A DNA stretch of 64,000 nucleotides from Rouxiella silvae (GCF_002093625.1 NZ_MRWD01000019.1:1-64000); one strand, 5' to 3'; shown: positions 36,750-46,959, counted from the first letter of the stretch. The notes: generated by a model not told the origin, from the letters alone. Translations and numbers: made by a program.

Positions 36750-38060
36750 ATGAGCAACTCTAAAAGTAATAACGAAGCCCAAAATAGGGCGCAGAATGTT
36801 TCTTCTTCACGCCGCCGCTTGCTCAAAGGCGCAGGATTGCTCGGCGGTGCTATGGCCTTCGGCGGCACAGCAACCCACGCTGCGCAGGCACCGGGTGCAA
36901 AACAGGGCTATGAGCCAGGTACTGTGTCACCTGATGAACGCCACAGCATGCAACCTTTTCACGGCGAACATCAGGCCGGTATCCTCACGCCGCAGCAGGC
37001 ATCGATGTCACTGGTGTCCTTTGACGTGCTGGCCGCTAACAAGGCCGATCTCGAGCGCCTTTTTCGCCTGCTCACGGCGCGCTTTCAGTTTTTGACCACC
37101 GGGGGTAAGGCGCCCAGCGTTGACCCTAAATTTCCACCGATGGACTCGGGTATTATGGGGCCGGATATCTACCCCGACAACATGACTCTTACGCTTTCAG
37201 TGGGGGATTCGTTGTTTGACGAACGCTTCGGTTTAGCCGCGCATAAGCCTAAAAGTTTGCAGCGCATGCAGCGCTTCCCGAATGACTCGCTCGACGCCAA
37301 GCTGTGCCACGGTGATTTGCTGTTGCAAATTTGTGCCAACAATGCCGATACCGTGCTGCACGCGCTGCGCGATATCATTAAACACACTCCGGACCTGCTC
37401 AGTGTGCGCTGGCGTCGCGACGGTTTTATCTCGTCGCACGCCGCGCGCAGTCAGGGCAAAGAGACGCCGATTAATCTGCTGGGATTCAAGGACGGCACCG
37501 CGAATCCAGACACCCAAGATTCGGGGCTGATGAACAAGGCTATCTGGGTGACGCCGGACCAGGGGGAACCCGCGTGGGCGGTCGGCGGCAGCTATCAGGC
37601 GGCGCGAATTATTCCCTTCCGCGTTGAGTTTTGGGACCGTACGCCATTGCAGGAGCAGCAGACTATTTTTGGCCGGCACAAGGCTTCAGGTGCGCCGCTC
37701 GGCATGGAAAATGAGCACGACGTGCCGGACTACAGTAAAGATCCCGAGGGGAAAGTGATCCCGTTAGATGCCCACATTCGCCTGGCGAATCCGCGTACCA
37801 AAGAGACGGACGACAACCTGATGTTGCGCCGAGGTTACAGCTATTCACTGGGCGTGACGAACTCGGGCCAACTGGAGATGGGGCTGCTGTTTATTTGCTA
37901 TCAGCATGACCTGGAAAAAGGTTTTTTGAATGTGCAGAAAAGGTTAAACGGCGAGCCGTTGGAGGAGTATATCCGTCCGGTTGGCGGTGGATTCTTCTTT
38001 ACGCTGCCTGGCATTAAAGATGAAAGCCGCTATCTGGGGCAGAGTCTGCTTGAAGCCTAA
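36750..38060 (+). CDS. efeB: EfeB, Tat-exported DyP-type heme peroxidase
   Basis: A 436-residue periplasmic DyP-type peroxidase that works with EfeU/EfeO in iron uptake. The ATG at 36750 is chosen because GAGG precedes it. The Tat signal is clear ([11 protein letters not shown], residues 19-29, then a hydrophobic run to about 52). The DyP motif GFKDG lies at 245-249 with catalytic Asp248, and the proximal-heme and C-terminal barrel parts are complete. It is the last gene of the operon and is followed by a terminator. Confidence 0.95.
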   Translation: MSNSKSNNEAQNRAQNVSSSRRRLLKGAGLLGGAMAFGGTATHAAQAPGAKQGYEPGTVSPDERHSMQPFHGEHQAGILTPQQASMSLVSFDVLAANKADLERLFRLLTARFQFLTTGGKAPSVDPKFPPMDSGIMGPDIYPDNMTLTLSVGDSLFDERFGLAAHKPKSLQRMQRFPNDSLDAKLCHGDLLLQICANNADTVLHALRDIIKHTPDLLSVRWRRDGFISSHAARSQGKETPINLLGFKDGTANPDTQDSGLMNKAIWVTPDQGEPAWAVGGSYQAARIIPFRVEFWDRTPLQEQQTIFGRHKASGAPLGMENEHDVPDYSKDPEGKVIPLDAHIRLANPRTKETDDNLMLRRGYSYSLGVTNSGQLEMGLLFICYQHDLEKGFLNVQKRLNGEPLEEYIRPVGGGFFFTLPGIKDESRYLGQSLLEA

Positions 38061-38101
38061 TCTGCATGACTCTTTTTAGGGTAAATAGTACGCCATAACA
38101 A

Positions 38102-38134
38102 AGCCCGCCGAGTCTACTGTACGGCGGGCTTTTA
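38102..38134 (+). terminator. Terminator after efeB
   Basis: AGCCCGCCG (38102-38110) and CGGCGGGCT (38122-38130), a perfect 9-bp stem, then TTTATTA. It may also serve the convergent hydrolase gene ending at 38154. Confidence 0.85.
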
Positions 38135-38153
38135 TTATTTCAAGACCGCGTGA

Positions 38154-40175
38154 TCAGCGCGCTATTCTTTGGTGCCAGTACTTGGTGAACTCTTCCTCAC
38201 CGTTCAGGCTCACCACCATGTCACCGCTGACGATAAAGTGTGTCAGGTCGCTGCGCATTTCGAGGGTGATTTCCGCCTCAATCCACCAGCCTTCACGGCC
38301 CATTTTCATGGTTTGCGTCAGCAGATAGCGCCCGGATAGCGGGTCGGCATTGTTAATGGTCAGCTCACGGCGCAGGTTGTGATCGACGGTGGTGTCGATG
38401 TCATCGAAGCGATAAATCCCTTCACCAAACACGCCGCCGACGCCGTTGGTGACCGAGGTCCAACTGTCCTGCAAGAAGTCATAGCTTAGCGTGCGGTCAA
38501 CGCGACCGGCGGAAAGTACTGATTGCGCGGTCGGTGGTGCACTTTGCGGATGCGGATTAGGCCCGTCAATCTCCAGCGGATTAGCACAAACCGGCAGCGT
38601 CAGCTGCGCGCTTTGCAGGTCTAGCGTCAGGGTTGCTGTTTCGGCCATTGGCCACACCATCGGCCAATAGGTGGTGGCCAATGATATCCGCATCCGGTGA
38701 CCGGCGGCAAAGCGGTGACATATGCCGTCGAGCTGTACGTTGACGCGCACTTTTTCACCGGCAACCAGCGGCACCGATTTATGTTGACCCTGCAAATGAC
38801 TAAGGTTCATCCAGCCGTGGGTCACGCGGTTAACCGCACCGTCAGGTGCGACGTCCGAGAGACGCACATAAAGCATCGCCGCCGGTTTATCGCTGGACAG
38901 CTCAATGCTGAATTCGGTAAAGCCGAAAATAGACAGCGGTTCGCGCAGTGGGGCGCTGTCGAATATCTCGGCCTGACCGTCGTCAACGCGCTGGTCCGGC
39001 GGGTTTTCACCGGGTACGCCTGCGCCCATCCACTCACCGGCCATCAGGCCGTGGCTTTGCGCAGAGCACAGTGCCAGCCTTGAGGGCTGTGCATCGAGCT
39101 GCGGGTTAAGCTGTCCTCGTGTAAGCCACCAGCTCTGACCCTTCACGTTGCTGGCGGTGCCTGCGTCAAAGCCCAGCCACTGGCCTTTGCTGGTAGGGCG
39201 CAGGGCCGAAGGCGGCTGGCTGTCCTGCTGCCAGGCCTGAATCATCGGGCCGTCGAGCACGTCGTTAGGTTCGTCTTTCAGCCAATGGTCCCACCAGCGC
39301 AGTGCCTCTTGCAGGAAGCCGATAGCCGGTTCAGGCGTGCCGTCCTGTGGATAAATATGCGCCCATGGGCCAATAATTGCCTTACGCGGCACCTGCAGGT
39401 TGTCCATCAGGCGGAAAACCGCATTGCTGTAGGAATCGGCCCAGCCGCCAATGGCCATCACCGGGCACTGAATCGCCGACCAGTCTTCACACACCGAGCC
39501 GTGCTGCCAGTAGCGGTCGCGCAGCGGGTGCTCCATCCACAATGCCGGGAAAAACGGCATGTTTTCAAGCCGATGCAGCCACTCGTTGTACCAACCGTCG
39601 CCGACCAATGCCGGATCGGCAGGGCGACTTTGGTAGGCCAGCATAATGCCGCCCCACCACAGGTTATCGTTGAGCAGGCAGCCGCCTTTGTAGTGAATGT
39701 CGTCGTTATAGCGATCGTCGGTGGAGCACACGGTGATGATGGCTTTTAACGCGGCGGGGCGTCGTGCGGCCACTTGAAGCGAGTTGAATCCGCCCCAGGA
39801 TTTGCCCATCATGCCGACGTTGCCGCTGCACCACGCTTGGGACGTTATCCACTCAATCACTTCAAGCGCATCATTTTGCTCTTGCAGCAAATATTCGTCG
39901 GCCAGCAGGCCGTCTGATTCGCCGCTGCCGCGCATGTCAACGCGCACCACGGCATAACCGTTACCGGCGAAATAGCCGTGCATGGGTTCGTCGCGTGTGC
40001 GGGTTCCGTCGCGTTTGCGATAGGGAATGTATTCAAGAATGGCCGGCACCGGCTGCTCTGAGGCGCTGTCCGGTAACCAGAGTCGCACGGCGAGGCGCGT
40101 GCCGTCGCTCAGAGGCAACCATAGGTGTTCTATTTGGGTCACGCTGTGCGCAAATTCGGTGATTATCTGTTTCAT
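38154..40175 (-). CDS. CocE/NonD-family hydrolase (X-Pro dipeptidyl-peptidase S15 type)
   Basis: A 673-residue alpha/beta hydrolase with a C-terminal jelly-roll domain, the layout of CocE and X-Pro dipeptidyl peptidases. The triad can be placed: Ser126 in GKSWGGF, Asp247 in GGWADSYSN and His273 in GPWAHIYPQDG. No signal peptide, so cytoplasmic. It is the last gene of a peptide-type ABC operon, which suggests that it cleaves an imported ester, amide or proline-containing peptide. The true substrate is unknown; CocE itself is a cocaine esterase and the family is broad. Confidence 0.87.
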   Translation of the reverse strand: MKQIITEFAHSVTQIEHLWLPLSDGTRLAVRLWLPDSASEQPVPAILEYIPYRKRDGTRTRDEPMHGYFAGNGYAVVRVDMRGSGESDGLLADEYLLQEQNDALEVIEWITSQAWCSGNVGMMGKSWGGFNSLQVAARRPAALKAIITVCSTDDRYNDDIHYKGGCLLNDNLWWGGIMLAYQSRPADPALVGDGWYNEWLHRLENMPFFPALWMEHPLRDRYWQHGSVCEDWSAIQCPVMAIGGWADSYSNAVFRLMDNLQVPRKAIIGPWAHIYPQDGTPEPAIGFLQEALRWWDHWLKDEPNDVLDGPMIQAWQQDSQPPSALRPTSKGQWLGFDAGTASNVKGQSWWLTRGQLNPQLDAQPSRLALCSAQSHGLMAGEWMGAGVPGENPPDQRVDDGQAEIFDSAPLREPLSIFGFTEFSIELSSDKPAAMLYVRLSDVAPDGAVNRVTHGWMNLSHLQGQHKSVPLVAGEKVRVNVQLDGICHRFAAGHRMRISLATTYWPMVWPMAETATLTLDLQSAQLTLPVCANPLEIDGPNPHPQSAPPTAQSVLSAGRVDRTLSYDFLQDSWTSVTNGVGGVFGEGIYRFDDIDTTVDHNLRRELTINNADPLSGRYLLTQTMKMGREGWWIEAEITLEMRSDLTHFIVSGDMVVSLNGEEEFTKYWHQRIAR

Positions 40176-40204
40176 ACTGCTCCGATATGCTGTTTTTCCA
40201 TGTC

Positions 40205-41830
40205 TCAGGCCACGTCGTTACGGGTTGCCTGACGTAAATTAAGGACTTCGTCGAGCCAGCCCGTGCGCAACTCTGGCACGGACGTCAGCAGTTTTTCGGT
40301 GTATTCATGCATTGGCGGACTGAATACTTCCTGAGTATCCCCGCTGGCAACGATATTACCGCGGTACATGACCGCCACCTGATGGGCGATACGTTTTACC
40401 GTACCCAGGTCGTGAGTAATAAAGAGGTAGGAGAGGCCGAGCTGTGACTGTAGCCTGCGCAGCAGGTTGAGCACTTCCTCTGCGACCAAGGGATCCAGCG
40501 CCGAGGTGGCTTCATCGCAGATAATTAAATCTGGGTTGGCCGCCAGCGCACGGGCAATGCACACGCGCTGTTTCTGCCCGCCGGAAAGTTCTCCCGGCAA
40601 ACGGTCGATTAGCTTGAGCGGCAGTTCGGTCAACCTGAGTAGCTCTTCAACGCGTGCTCTGACTTGGCGCGTGTTAAGTCCAAAATAGAAGGCGACCGGT
40701 CTGCCGATAATCTCCAGAATGGTCTGACGCGGATTAAGGGCCACGTCTGGAAGCTGGTAGATCATTTGGATGCGGCGCAGGGTTTCTTTATCACGCTGGG
40801 CATAGTTATGTGACAGTGTCACACCATCGAAAGTGACGGTGCCGCGAGTGTCGGCCAGCAGGCCAACCAGCGCCCGAGCCAGCGTGCTCTTACCACTGCC
40901 CGATTCGCCGATAACGGCCAGCGTTTTTCCGCGTGGTAGCGAGAGGCTCACGTTTTCGACCACCATTTTGCCATTGTAGCCGGTGCTAAGTTGATCAATG
41001 GTCAGCAGCGGTGCTTCGGCTCCAATGCCGCTCGGTGCGGCGTCTTCGGTCATGCCGTGCACACGCTCCGCGACCAGTCGCTGAGTGTATTCCTGCTGCG
41101 GGGCATTAAGAATGGACTCTGTGCTGCCGGTCTCGACTTCACTGCCGTGGCGCAGTACTAGAATTCGGTCAGCCAACTGCGCAACGACCGCAAGATCATG
41201 GGTAATGTACAGTGCAGCGGTATTGAACTCGCGTACCAGTTTGCGCAGCATTACCAGCACTTCAATCTGCGTAGTGACGTCCAACGCCGTGGTGGGTTCG
41301 TCCATCACCAATAGATCAGGTTTGCACGACATTGCCATCGCCGCCATTGCGCGCTGTAACTGTCCGCCGGAAAGCTGATGCGGATAGCGTAGACCGATGT
41401 TTTCAGGATCCGGCAGGTCGAGGGCGCGAAACAGAGTGACTGCCCATTCGCGGCTCTGCTGTTTGTTCATCAGTCCGTGGCGAATGGGGCCTTCACACAC
41501 CTGACGCTCAATGGTCAACGCCGGGTTAAAGGCAGCCGCTGCGCTTTGCGCCACGTAAGCCACGCGACGTCCGCGCCACTGGCGTTTCTGGTCCGAAGAG
41601 AGTGTAAGCAGATCAGTACCGTTGACCAGCACTTCACCGGCACTGATACGGCATCCCTGACGTGCATAGCCCAGTGCGGCTAATCCAATGGTCGATTTAC
41701 CGGCTCCAGACTCACCAATCAGCCCCAGAACCTCGCCCGGTGCCAACTGAAGTGAAACTGATTTAACCAACGGTGAGCCGTCGAGCGTGTCGACGCACAG
41801 GCCGCGTATTTCAAGGGTATTTGTGGTCAT
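40205..41830 (-). CDS. Peptide-type ABC transporter, double ATP-binding protein
   Basis: A 541-residue fusion of two OppD/OppF-type ATPases, like GsiA. The first half has GESGAGKS (39-46) and LSGGQLQRA. The second has GESGSGKS (near 310) and LSGGQKQRV. Both have Walker B (VMDEP and ICDEA). The start overlaps the stop of the upstream permease by 4 bp (ATGA). It energises the permease pair for uptake of a peptide or similar solute. Confidence 0.92.
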   Translation of the reverse strand: MTTNTLEIRGLCVDTLDGSPLVKSVSLQLAPGEVLGLIGESGAGKSTIGLAALGYARQGCRISAGEVLVNGTDLLTLSSDQKRQWRGRRVAYVAQSAAAAFNPALTIERQVCEGPIRHGLMNKQQSREWAVTLFRALDLPDPENIGLRYPHQLSGGQLQRAMAAMAMSCKPDLLVMDEPTTALDVTTQIEVLVMLRKLVREFNTAALYITHDLAVVAQLADRILVLRHGSEVETGSTESILNAPQQEYTQRLVAERVHGMTEDAAPSGIGAEAPLLTIDQLSTGYNGKMVVENVSLSLPRGKTLAVIGESGSGKSTLARALVGLLADTRGTVTFDGVTLSHNYAQRDKETLRRIQMIYQLPDVALNPRQTILEIIGRPVAFYFGLNTRQVRARVEELLRLTELPLKLIDRLPGELSGGQKQRVCIARALAANPDLIICDEATSALDPLVAEEVLNLLRRLQSQLGLSYLFITHDLGTVKRIAHQVAVMYRGNIVASGDTQEVFSPPMHEYTEKLLTSVPELRTGWLDEVLNLRQATRNDVA

Positions 41831-42660
41831 GCCTGATCTCCATGTGGCAGGCTATTGCGGGCCAGTAGCCAGTCAACCACCAGATTGACGCCGATGGTCA
41901 GCAGTGCAATGGCCGCCGCCGGATACAGCGGCGCAAATTGACCAAAGTTAATCGCCTGTGCATTGTCACGCACCATGCTGCCCCAGTCGGCGTAAGGTGG
42001 CTGAATGCCAAGTCCCAAAAAGCTCAATCCGGCGATAAACAGGAAGGTGAAGCAGAAACGCATCCCAAATTCGGCCAGCAGCGGCGGAATAGCGTTAGGG
42101 AGAATTTCTTTGGTCAGCACCCACCGCAGCCCTTCACCGCGCAGCCGGGCCGCTTCAACATATTCCTGACAGACGATAGCCTGCGCCACTAGGCGGGCAA
42201 GGCGAAACACCCGCGTGGCGTCGAGCAGGGCAATGGTCAGTACTAGCACAGGAATCGAGGTGCCCATTACTGAAAGCACCATCAGGGCAAAAATTAGCAC
42301 TGGAATCGACATTACCGTGTCGACGATGCGCGACAGCACCACGTCAATCCACTTGCCATAAATTGCTGCCGCGAAACCGCTGACAATACCGATGATAAAA
42401 GAGGTGAAAGTGATGGCCAGTGCGATTGCAATCGTGGTACGGGCGCCAAACAGAATGCGTGACAACATATCGCGGCCCAGACTGTCGGTGCCGAACGGCG
42501 TGGCAGCAGAGGGCAATAGCCAGATATCACCTACCTGTTCGGTTTCAGTGTGCGGTGCCAACCACGGGGCAAATATCGCGCCAATCAGGTTCACGGCAAT
42601 AATAATAATGCCTATCCAGGCCGAGAGGGGGATGGCGCTAAAAGAACGTTTCTTATTCAT
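41827..42660 (-). CDS. Peptide-type ABC transporter permease (DppC-like)
   Basis: A 277-residue inner-membrane permease of the DppC/OppC type. It shows the N-terminal helix (SAWIGIIIIAVNLIGAIF), the DSLGRDMLSRILFGARTTI segment, and the coupling loop EAARLRGEGLRWVLTKEILP. It overlaps the ATPase gene. Together with the DppB-like gene upstream it forms the membrane channel. Confidence 0.92.
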   Translation of the reverse strand: MNKKRSFSAIPLSAWIGIIIIAVNLIGAIFAPWLAPHTETEQVGDIWLLPSAATPFGTDSLGRDMLSRILFGARTTIAIALAITFTSFIIGIVSGFAAAIYGKWIDVVLSRIVDTVMSIPVLIFALMVLSVMGTSIPVLVLTIALLDATRVFRLARLVAQAIVCQEYVEAARLRGEGLRWVLTKEILPNAIPPLLAEFGMRFCFTFLFIAGLSFLGLGIQPPYADWGSMVRDNAQAINFGQFAPLYPAAAIALLTIGVNLVVDWLLARNSLPHGDQA

Positions 42661-42682
42661 TGTGTACAGGTTCCATTTAACG

Positions 42683-43633
42683 TTATCTGGCGTGGCGCAG
42701 GCGCGGATTGCACCAGATGGCCAACAGGTCAGCGGTGGTGTTCAGCAAAATGTAGGTTCCACCAAACAACAGACCACAGGCCTGTACCACGGGCAGGTCG
42801 CGCTTGGTTACCGCATCGACCATATACTGACCAATGCCCGGATAAACAAACACCACTTCGACCAAAATGACGCCCACCACCAGATAAGCCAGATTGAACG
42901 CCACCACGTTGATGATCGGTGCCAGCGCGTTGGGCAGCGCGTGCTGTACCACAATTCGCCAGCGCGAAATACCTTTCAGCACCGCGCTTTCGATATACGG
43001 GCTCGCCATCACGGCCGTCACCGAGGCGCGGGTCATGCGCAGCATGTGGGCCAGCACCACCAGCGTCAGGGTCAGCATTGGCAAGGTGCAGACATAAAGC
43101 CGGCCGGTGAAGGTGGTGGTAGGGTCAACCATCGCCAGACTCGGGAACCAAGTCAGGCGAATCGCGAACAGGATCACCAGCACATAGCCCACGAAGAACT
43201 CTGGCACCGAGATGCTCAGTAGCGTCAGCGTATTGGCCAGGCGGTCGAACACTGAACCGCGCCAGATTGCCGAAGCAATGCCCAGACCCACCGCCAGCGG
43301 AATAGCCACCAGCGCAGCATAACCGGCCAGGAACAGCGTATTACCAAGACGCGGCAGCAGTTCCAGGCTAATTGGCCTGCCGTTAGCCAGCGAATTACCC
43401 AAATCACCGTGCAACACCGAGAACAACCAGTGCAGATAACGCAGAATAGGCGCCTGATCCAGCCCTAGCTGTAAACGCAGTGCCGCCACGGTTTCCGGTG
43501 TAGCGCTTTGGCCCAAAATAGCGGTAGCCACGTCGCCTGGCAGCATTTCAGTGCCGATAAAAATCAGCACCGAAACTAGCCACAGCGTACCTATACCTAA
43601 TAAAACACGATAAAAAATACGCTGAATCATCAT
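42683..43633 (-). CDS. Peptide-type ABC transporter permease (DppB-like)
   Basis: A 316-residue inner-membrane permease of the DppB/OppB type. The typical start (RIFYRVLLGIGTLWLVSVLIF), LPGDVATAILGQSATPETVA and the C-terminal coupling loop ESAVLKGISRWRIVVQHALP are present. Its first codons overlap the binding-protein stop by 4 bp. 22 bp separate it from the next permease gene. Confidence 0.92.
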   Translation of the reverse strand: MMIQRIFYRVLLGIGTLWLVSVLIFIGTEMLPGDVATAILGQSATPETVAALRLQLGLDQAPILRYLHWLFSVLHGDLGNSLANGRPISLELLPRLGNTLFLAGYAALVAIPLAVGLGIASAIWRGSVFDRLANTLTLLSISVPEFFVGYVLVILFAIRLTWFPSLAMVDPTTTFTGRLYVCTLPMLTLTLVVLAHMLRMTRASVTAVMASPYIESAVLKGISRWRIVVQHALPNALAPIINVVAFNLAYLVVGVILVEVVFVYPGIGQYMVDAVTKRDLPVVQACGLLFGGTYILLNTTADLLAIWCNPRLRHAR

Positions 43634-45216
43634 CCCTCCAGCCAGACGCGCTCGGCTAAACGGCCACCCATAAAGTTGAACATTGGATGAGGTTTGATTC
43701 CGCCGACTTTCTTGTTGGCTGCGTCGAGATAGTCACCAAACAGGGGGATCATTGCGCCGCCGTCGTCGCGTACGATGCTTTGCAGTTCGCCATAAATTTC
43801 GGCACGTTTACCATCATCAAGCAGCGAGCGGGCCTGCAGCAGCAGGGCGTCGAACTTGTCGTTTTTCCAGTGGGTATCGTTCCATTTTGCAGTCGACTGA
43901 TAGGCGGTCGAAAACATTTGGTCGGCAGTTGGACGGCCGCCCCAGTAGCCCATGCTGAAGGGGGCTTTCATCCACACGTCGTCCCAGTAGCTGTCCGCTG
44001 GCTGGCGTTTGATGCTGATTTGAACGCCGCCTTTCTGCGCTTCCTGCTGGTACAGCGCCGCCGCGTCCAGGGCGCCGGCAAACGCCGCATCGGAAGATGA
44101 GAGTTCAAGTTTAAGCTCGCTGAGTCCGGCTTTTTTCAGATAGAACGCCGACTTATCAGGGTCATAAGTACGCTGCTCCAGCTGATGGTTAAAGAAGCGG
44201 TCGGTTTTCGGGATTGGATGGTCATTGCCCAGTGAGCCATAGCCGCGCAGCACAGTGTCGAGAATTTTCTGCCTGTCGATGCCTTCTTTGATTGCCATAC
44301 GAATATTATTGTCGGTGAAAGGCGCGACGCTGCAATCCATCAAGAAAGTGAAGTGCTGACCGCCGGATGAGCGCACAATGTTGAGCATCGGGCTGCGCTT
44401 GAGGAAGTCGACCGTCTTAAAGTCAACGCGGTTAATCGCGTGTACCTGGCCGGAAATCAGCGCATTGGTGCGCGCTGTGGGGTCATTGATGACCAGTACT
44501 TCGACGGCGTCTACGAAGGCACGATCCGGCTTCCAGTAGTTTGGATTGCGTTTGAAATAGGAGCGCACGCCAGGTTCGTACTGATCGAAGATAAACCCAC
44601 CCGTGCCGATAGGATGTGACCAGTCGGTAAAGCCTTCAGGCACCACCACCAGATGGTAGTCGGCGAGCAGATAAGGCAGGTCGGCATTACCGCTAGACAG
44701 GGTGACCAGAATTTTGTTATCCCCCTGTTTACTGATATCAGTTACCGGCGCTAGCTGCGTTTTAATGGCGCTGCGCGACTTATCACCGCGATGCAGATTA
44801 ATCGAGTAAATAATATCTTCAGCAGTGAGTTTTTTACCGTTGTGGAAGGTGACGCCGTCTCTCACCGTAAATAACCACTGGGTTGCACCGGGTTTAGCTT
44901 CCCAAGCGGAGAAAAGCTCGGGTGTGGCTTTGTTATTTTCGTCAATTTCGATCAGGCCGTTCATCAGCATATAGGCCTGATTTAACGGCACCCAGTCGCT
45001 GAATAAGGTCGGGTCCAGCGTATCGCTGGTATTGCCGCCGGACATGCCGAGTTTTAATACGCCACCCTTCTTGGGTTCGGCGGCAAAGGCGTTTAATGGC
45101 GACAGACCATAGGCGGTGGTTAATCCCACAGCGGCAGCGCTGGTAATAAAGCCGCGACGGCTCAGTTTGGCGTTGTGTATTAATTGGGACAGGTGCTTAT
45201 CGTTATCATCAATCAT
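43630..45216 (-). CDS. Peptide-type ABC substrate-binding protein with Tat signal
   Basis: A 528-residue family-5 solute-binding protein (DppA/OppA type). Unusually, the N-terminus carries a twin-arginine motif (LSRRGFITSAAA, Arg20-Arg21) with a hydrophobic stretch and a likely cut after AFA near residue 45. Export folded by Tat is therefore likely, perhaps with a cofactor or for early folding. The ligand is unknown; the CocE-type hydrolase at the operon end is a clue. First gene of the operon: binding protein, two permeases, ATPase, hydrolase. RBS GGGAG lies eight bases before the ATG. Confidence 0.9.
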   Translation of the reverse strand: MIDDNDKHLSQLIHNAKLSRRGFITSAAAVGLTTAYGLSPLNAFAAEPKKGGVLKLGMSGGNTSDTLDPTLFSDWVPLNQAYMLMNGLIEIDENNKATPELFSAWEAKPGATQWLFTVRDGVTFHNGKKLTAEDIIYSINLHRGDKSRSAIKTQLAPVTDISKQGDNKILVTLSSGNADLPYLLADYHLVVVPEGFTDWSHPIGTGGFIFDQYEPGVRSYFKRNPNYWKPDRAFVDAVEVLVINDPTARTNALISGQVHAINRVDFKTVDFLKRSPMLNIVRSSGGQHFTFLMDCSVAPFTDNNIRMAIKEGIDRQKILDTVLRGYGSLGNDHPIPKTDRFFNHQLEQRTYDPDKSAFYLKKAGLSELKLELSSSDAAFAGALDAAALYQQEAQKGGVQISIKRQPADSYWDDVWMKAPFSMGYWGGRPTADQMFSTAYQSTAKWNDTHWKNDKFDALLLQARSLLDDGKRAEIYGELQSIVRDDGGAMIPLFGDYLDAANKKVGGIKPHPMFNFMGGRLAERVWLEG

Positions 45217-45229
45217 TAATATCTCCCGG

Positions 45230-45256
45230 TCTGTTGTGTCTGTTGTGTCTGTTGTG
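45230..45256 (-). repeat. Three tandem 9-bp units in the leader of the peptide-transport operon
   Basis: TCTGTTGTG three times without a mismatch (CACAACAGA on the transcribed sense). It lies 14-40 bp before the start of the binding-protein gene, just upstream of its ribosome binding site. Copy number may vary. Confidence 0.85.
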
Positions 45257-45417
45257 AAGGCATCGTAGATTTTGTTATTTGCCTGAATGAGTTATATCAA
45301 AACGTATTGCGAAACAAGTATGAGAATTTATCATGAGAGTATGCGAAATTTGCGCAGCAAGACAGCCAAAAAAGATTTAATTTCCCTGCACTGAATGACA
45401 AAAAAACGGAGTAGGGC

Positions 45418-45699
45418 ATGGAATTGCACACGGTAGTCGGCTTAATTGGCGTGTTTTGCTATCTGTTGGCTTATGCGCTGGTTCAAATGCGGAAACTAGC
45501 GGTTGATGCTGATATTTATGCCTATCTTAATATTATCGGTGGTGTGTTTGGGCTGTATTCTTTGAGCCATGATTTTAATTTGGCGTCCTGCATTTCACAG
45601 TCAATGTGGCTGCTTTTCACCTTGATTGGTATGAAATCGGCAAGAAAACGCCGCTTTCTTAATAAAACCAAGCTGCCAACGATAAATATTAATGAGTAA
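45418..45699 (+). CDS. CBU_0592-type small membrane protein
   Basis: A 93-residue protein with about three hydrophobic helices (VVGLIGVFCYLLAYALVQM, YLNIIGGVFGLYSLS, CISQSMWLLFTLIGMK) and a basic C-terminal tail. The pattern matches the small CBU_0592 membrane-protein family, whose function is unknown. Divergent from the peptide-transport operon; stands alone. A weak inverted repeat (CGCCT/AGGCG near 45715-45738) follows. Confidence 0.75.
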   Translation: MELHTVVGLIGVFCYLLAYALVQMRKLAVDADIYAYLNIIGGVFGLYSLSHDFNLASCISQSMWLLFTLIGMKSARKRRFLNKTKLPTININE

Positions 45700-45887
45700 T
45701 CGATTATAAGAAACGCCTTTTTTATTATAAACAGGCGCATGAATGAGAGGATTTAATATTTATTGCAGAGGACAAACGCACAGTACAATTGCAAATTAAC
45801 GTTGTTTTATACTTTATTTCCCTCCAATGAATGGATTGCACAAAAAATAAACAGCGCGGAGTGCCAACGGGCAGTGTGCCTATTTCT

Positions 45888-46784
45888 TTATTCAGCGTGT
45901 TGTTTTAACCATTCGCTCACCTTGCGGATAACCGGACGGACGTAACGGTCTTGCGGGATCATCAAATAACATTTTCCCGCCGCGGCCAGTTTGCCCTGAT
46001 GCGCGGCTACCAACTGACCAGAATTAATAGAGTCCTGCACTAATCCTTCCCAACCGAGCAATATTCCGTCTCCCTGAACAGCAGACTGCACCAGAAAGGG
46101 ATAACTGTTGGCCCGCCAGGTTAACCGTGGCGCAAAGTGATTAACACCCTGAGAGCTGAACCAGTCGCGCCAACCTGTCCACTCGCGCTGAGGGTCATCC
46201 TGAATCAACAAGCGATGATTAAGCATCTCTTCGGCGCTGATATTGTGCGGCAACGTTTTGGCATAGGCCGGTGAGCACATGGGATAGCAAATTTCGTCAA
46301 ACAGCGGCTCGGCGATAAACCCCTCCGGCGGCTCACGCAAATAGAAGATGGCCAGATCAAATTCTGATGTTTTTAAAGACGAAAAACTGTCAGAGATTTT
46401 TAGGCGGATCTGCAAATCCGGCAGCGATTGGCGCAGTGCCGAAAGTCGAGAAGAGAGCCACAGGGAACCCATTGCGCTGGTACAGGCTAACGTAACCTGC
46501 GGCATGCCGCTCCAGCCCATAACCTCGGCGGTAGAGTGGGAAATGTCTCTCAGCGATTTGCGAATGTCTGCTGCATAAGCTTCCCCGCGCGGCGTAAGCG
46601 TGACCTGACGCTGAGTGCGGGTAAACAGCTTACAGCCAAGTGTCTCTTCTAACTGAAGAATTTGGCGACTGATGGCGCTTTGAGTCAGATTCAGCTCGTC
46701 GGCGGCGCGAGAAAAACTGCAATAGCGAGCAACGCATTCAAACGCAACTAAAGTATTGAGCGGGGGTAACGGTTCGATCTGCAC
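45888..46784 (-). CDS. LysR-family regulator, GcvA-like
   Basis: A LysR protein of about 298 residues from GTG 46784 (AGGA before it); a GTG at 46808 would add 8 residues. The PLNTLVAFECVARYCSFSRAADELNLTQSAISRQI N-terminus is the GcvA/AmpR-like HTH type. The effector domain follows from about 90 (VTLACTSAMGSLWLSSRL). It diverges from the giant gene at 46960, with 175 bp between, and could control it. A small AACTCA-G-TGAGTT dyad (46871-46883) lies in that gap. Confidence 0.87.
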   Translation of the reverse strand: MQIEPLPPLNTLVAFECVARYCSFSRAADELNLTQSAISRQILQLEETLGCKLFTRTQRQVTLTPRGEAYAADIRKSLRDISHSTAEVMGWSGMPQVTLACTSAMGSLWLSSRLSALRQSLPDLQIRLKISDSFSSLKTSEFDLAIFYLREPPEGFIAEPLFDEICYPMCSPAYAKTLPHNISAEEMLNHRLLIQDDPQREWTGWRDWFSSQGVNHFAPRLTWRANSYPFLVQSAVQGDGILLGWEGLVQDSINSGQLVAAHQGKLAAAGKCYLMIPQDRYVRPVIRKVSEWLKQHAE

Positions 46785-46959
46785 GCTAATTTCCTGCCTG
46801 AGTGTCACTGAACTGAAACATAGCGTTGAGTCTGCCAGTGGTTAAGCCGTTTTGCACGATATGGTTATCTAACTCAGTGAGTTGTTAAGCGAATTGTTGG
46901 AGTTTTCAGCTCGTTAAGTCTGCTATAAAGCCCGCTAAATTTTAACGACGGGAGCATCG

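Noticed and set aside
45710-45740. CGCCT/AGGCG inverted repeat as a terminator
   Set aside because: The stem is only 5-6 bp with a long loop and no clear T-run on either strand.
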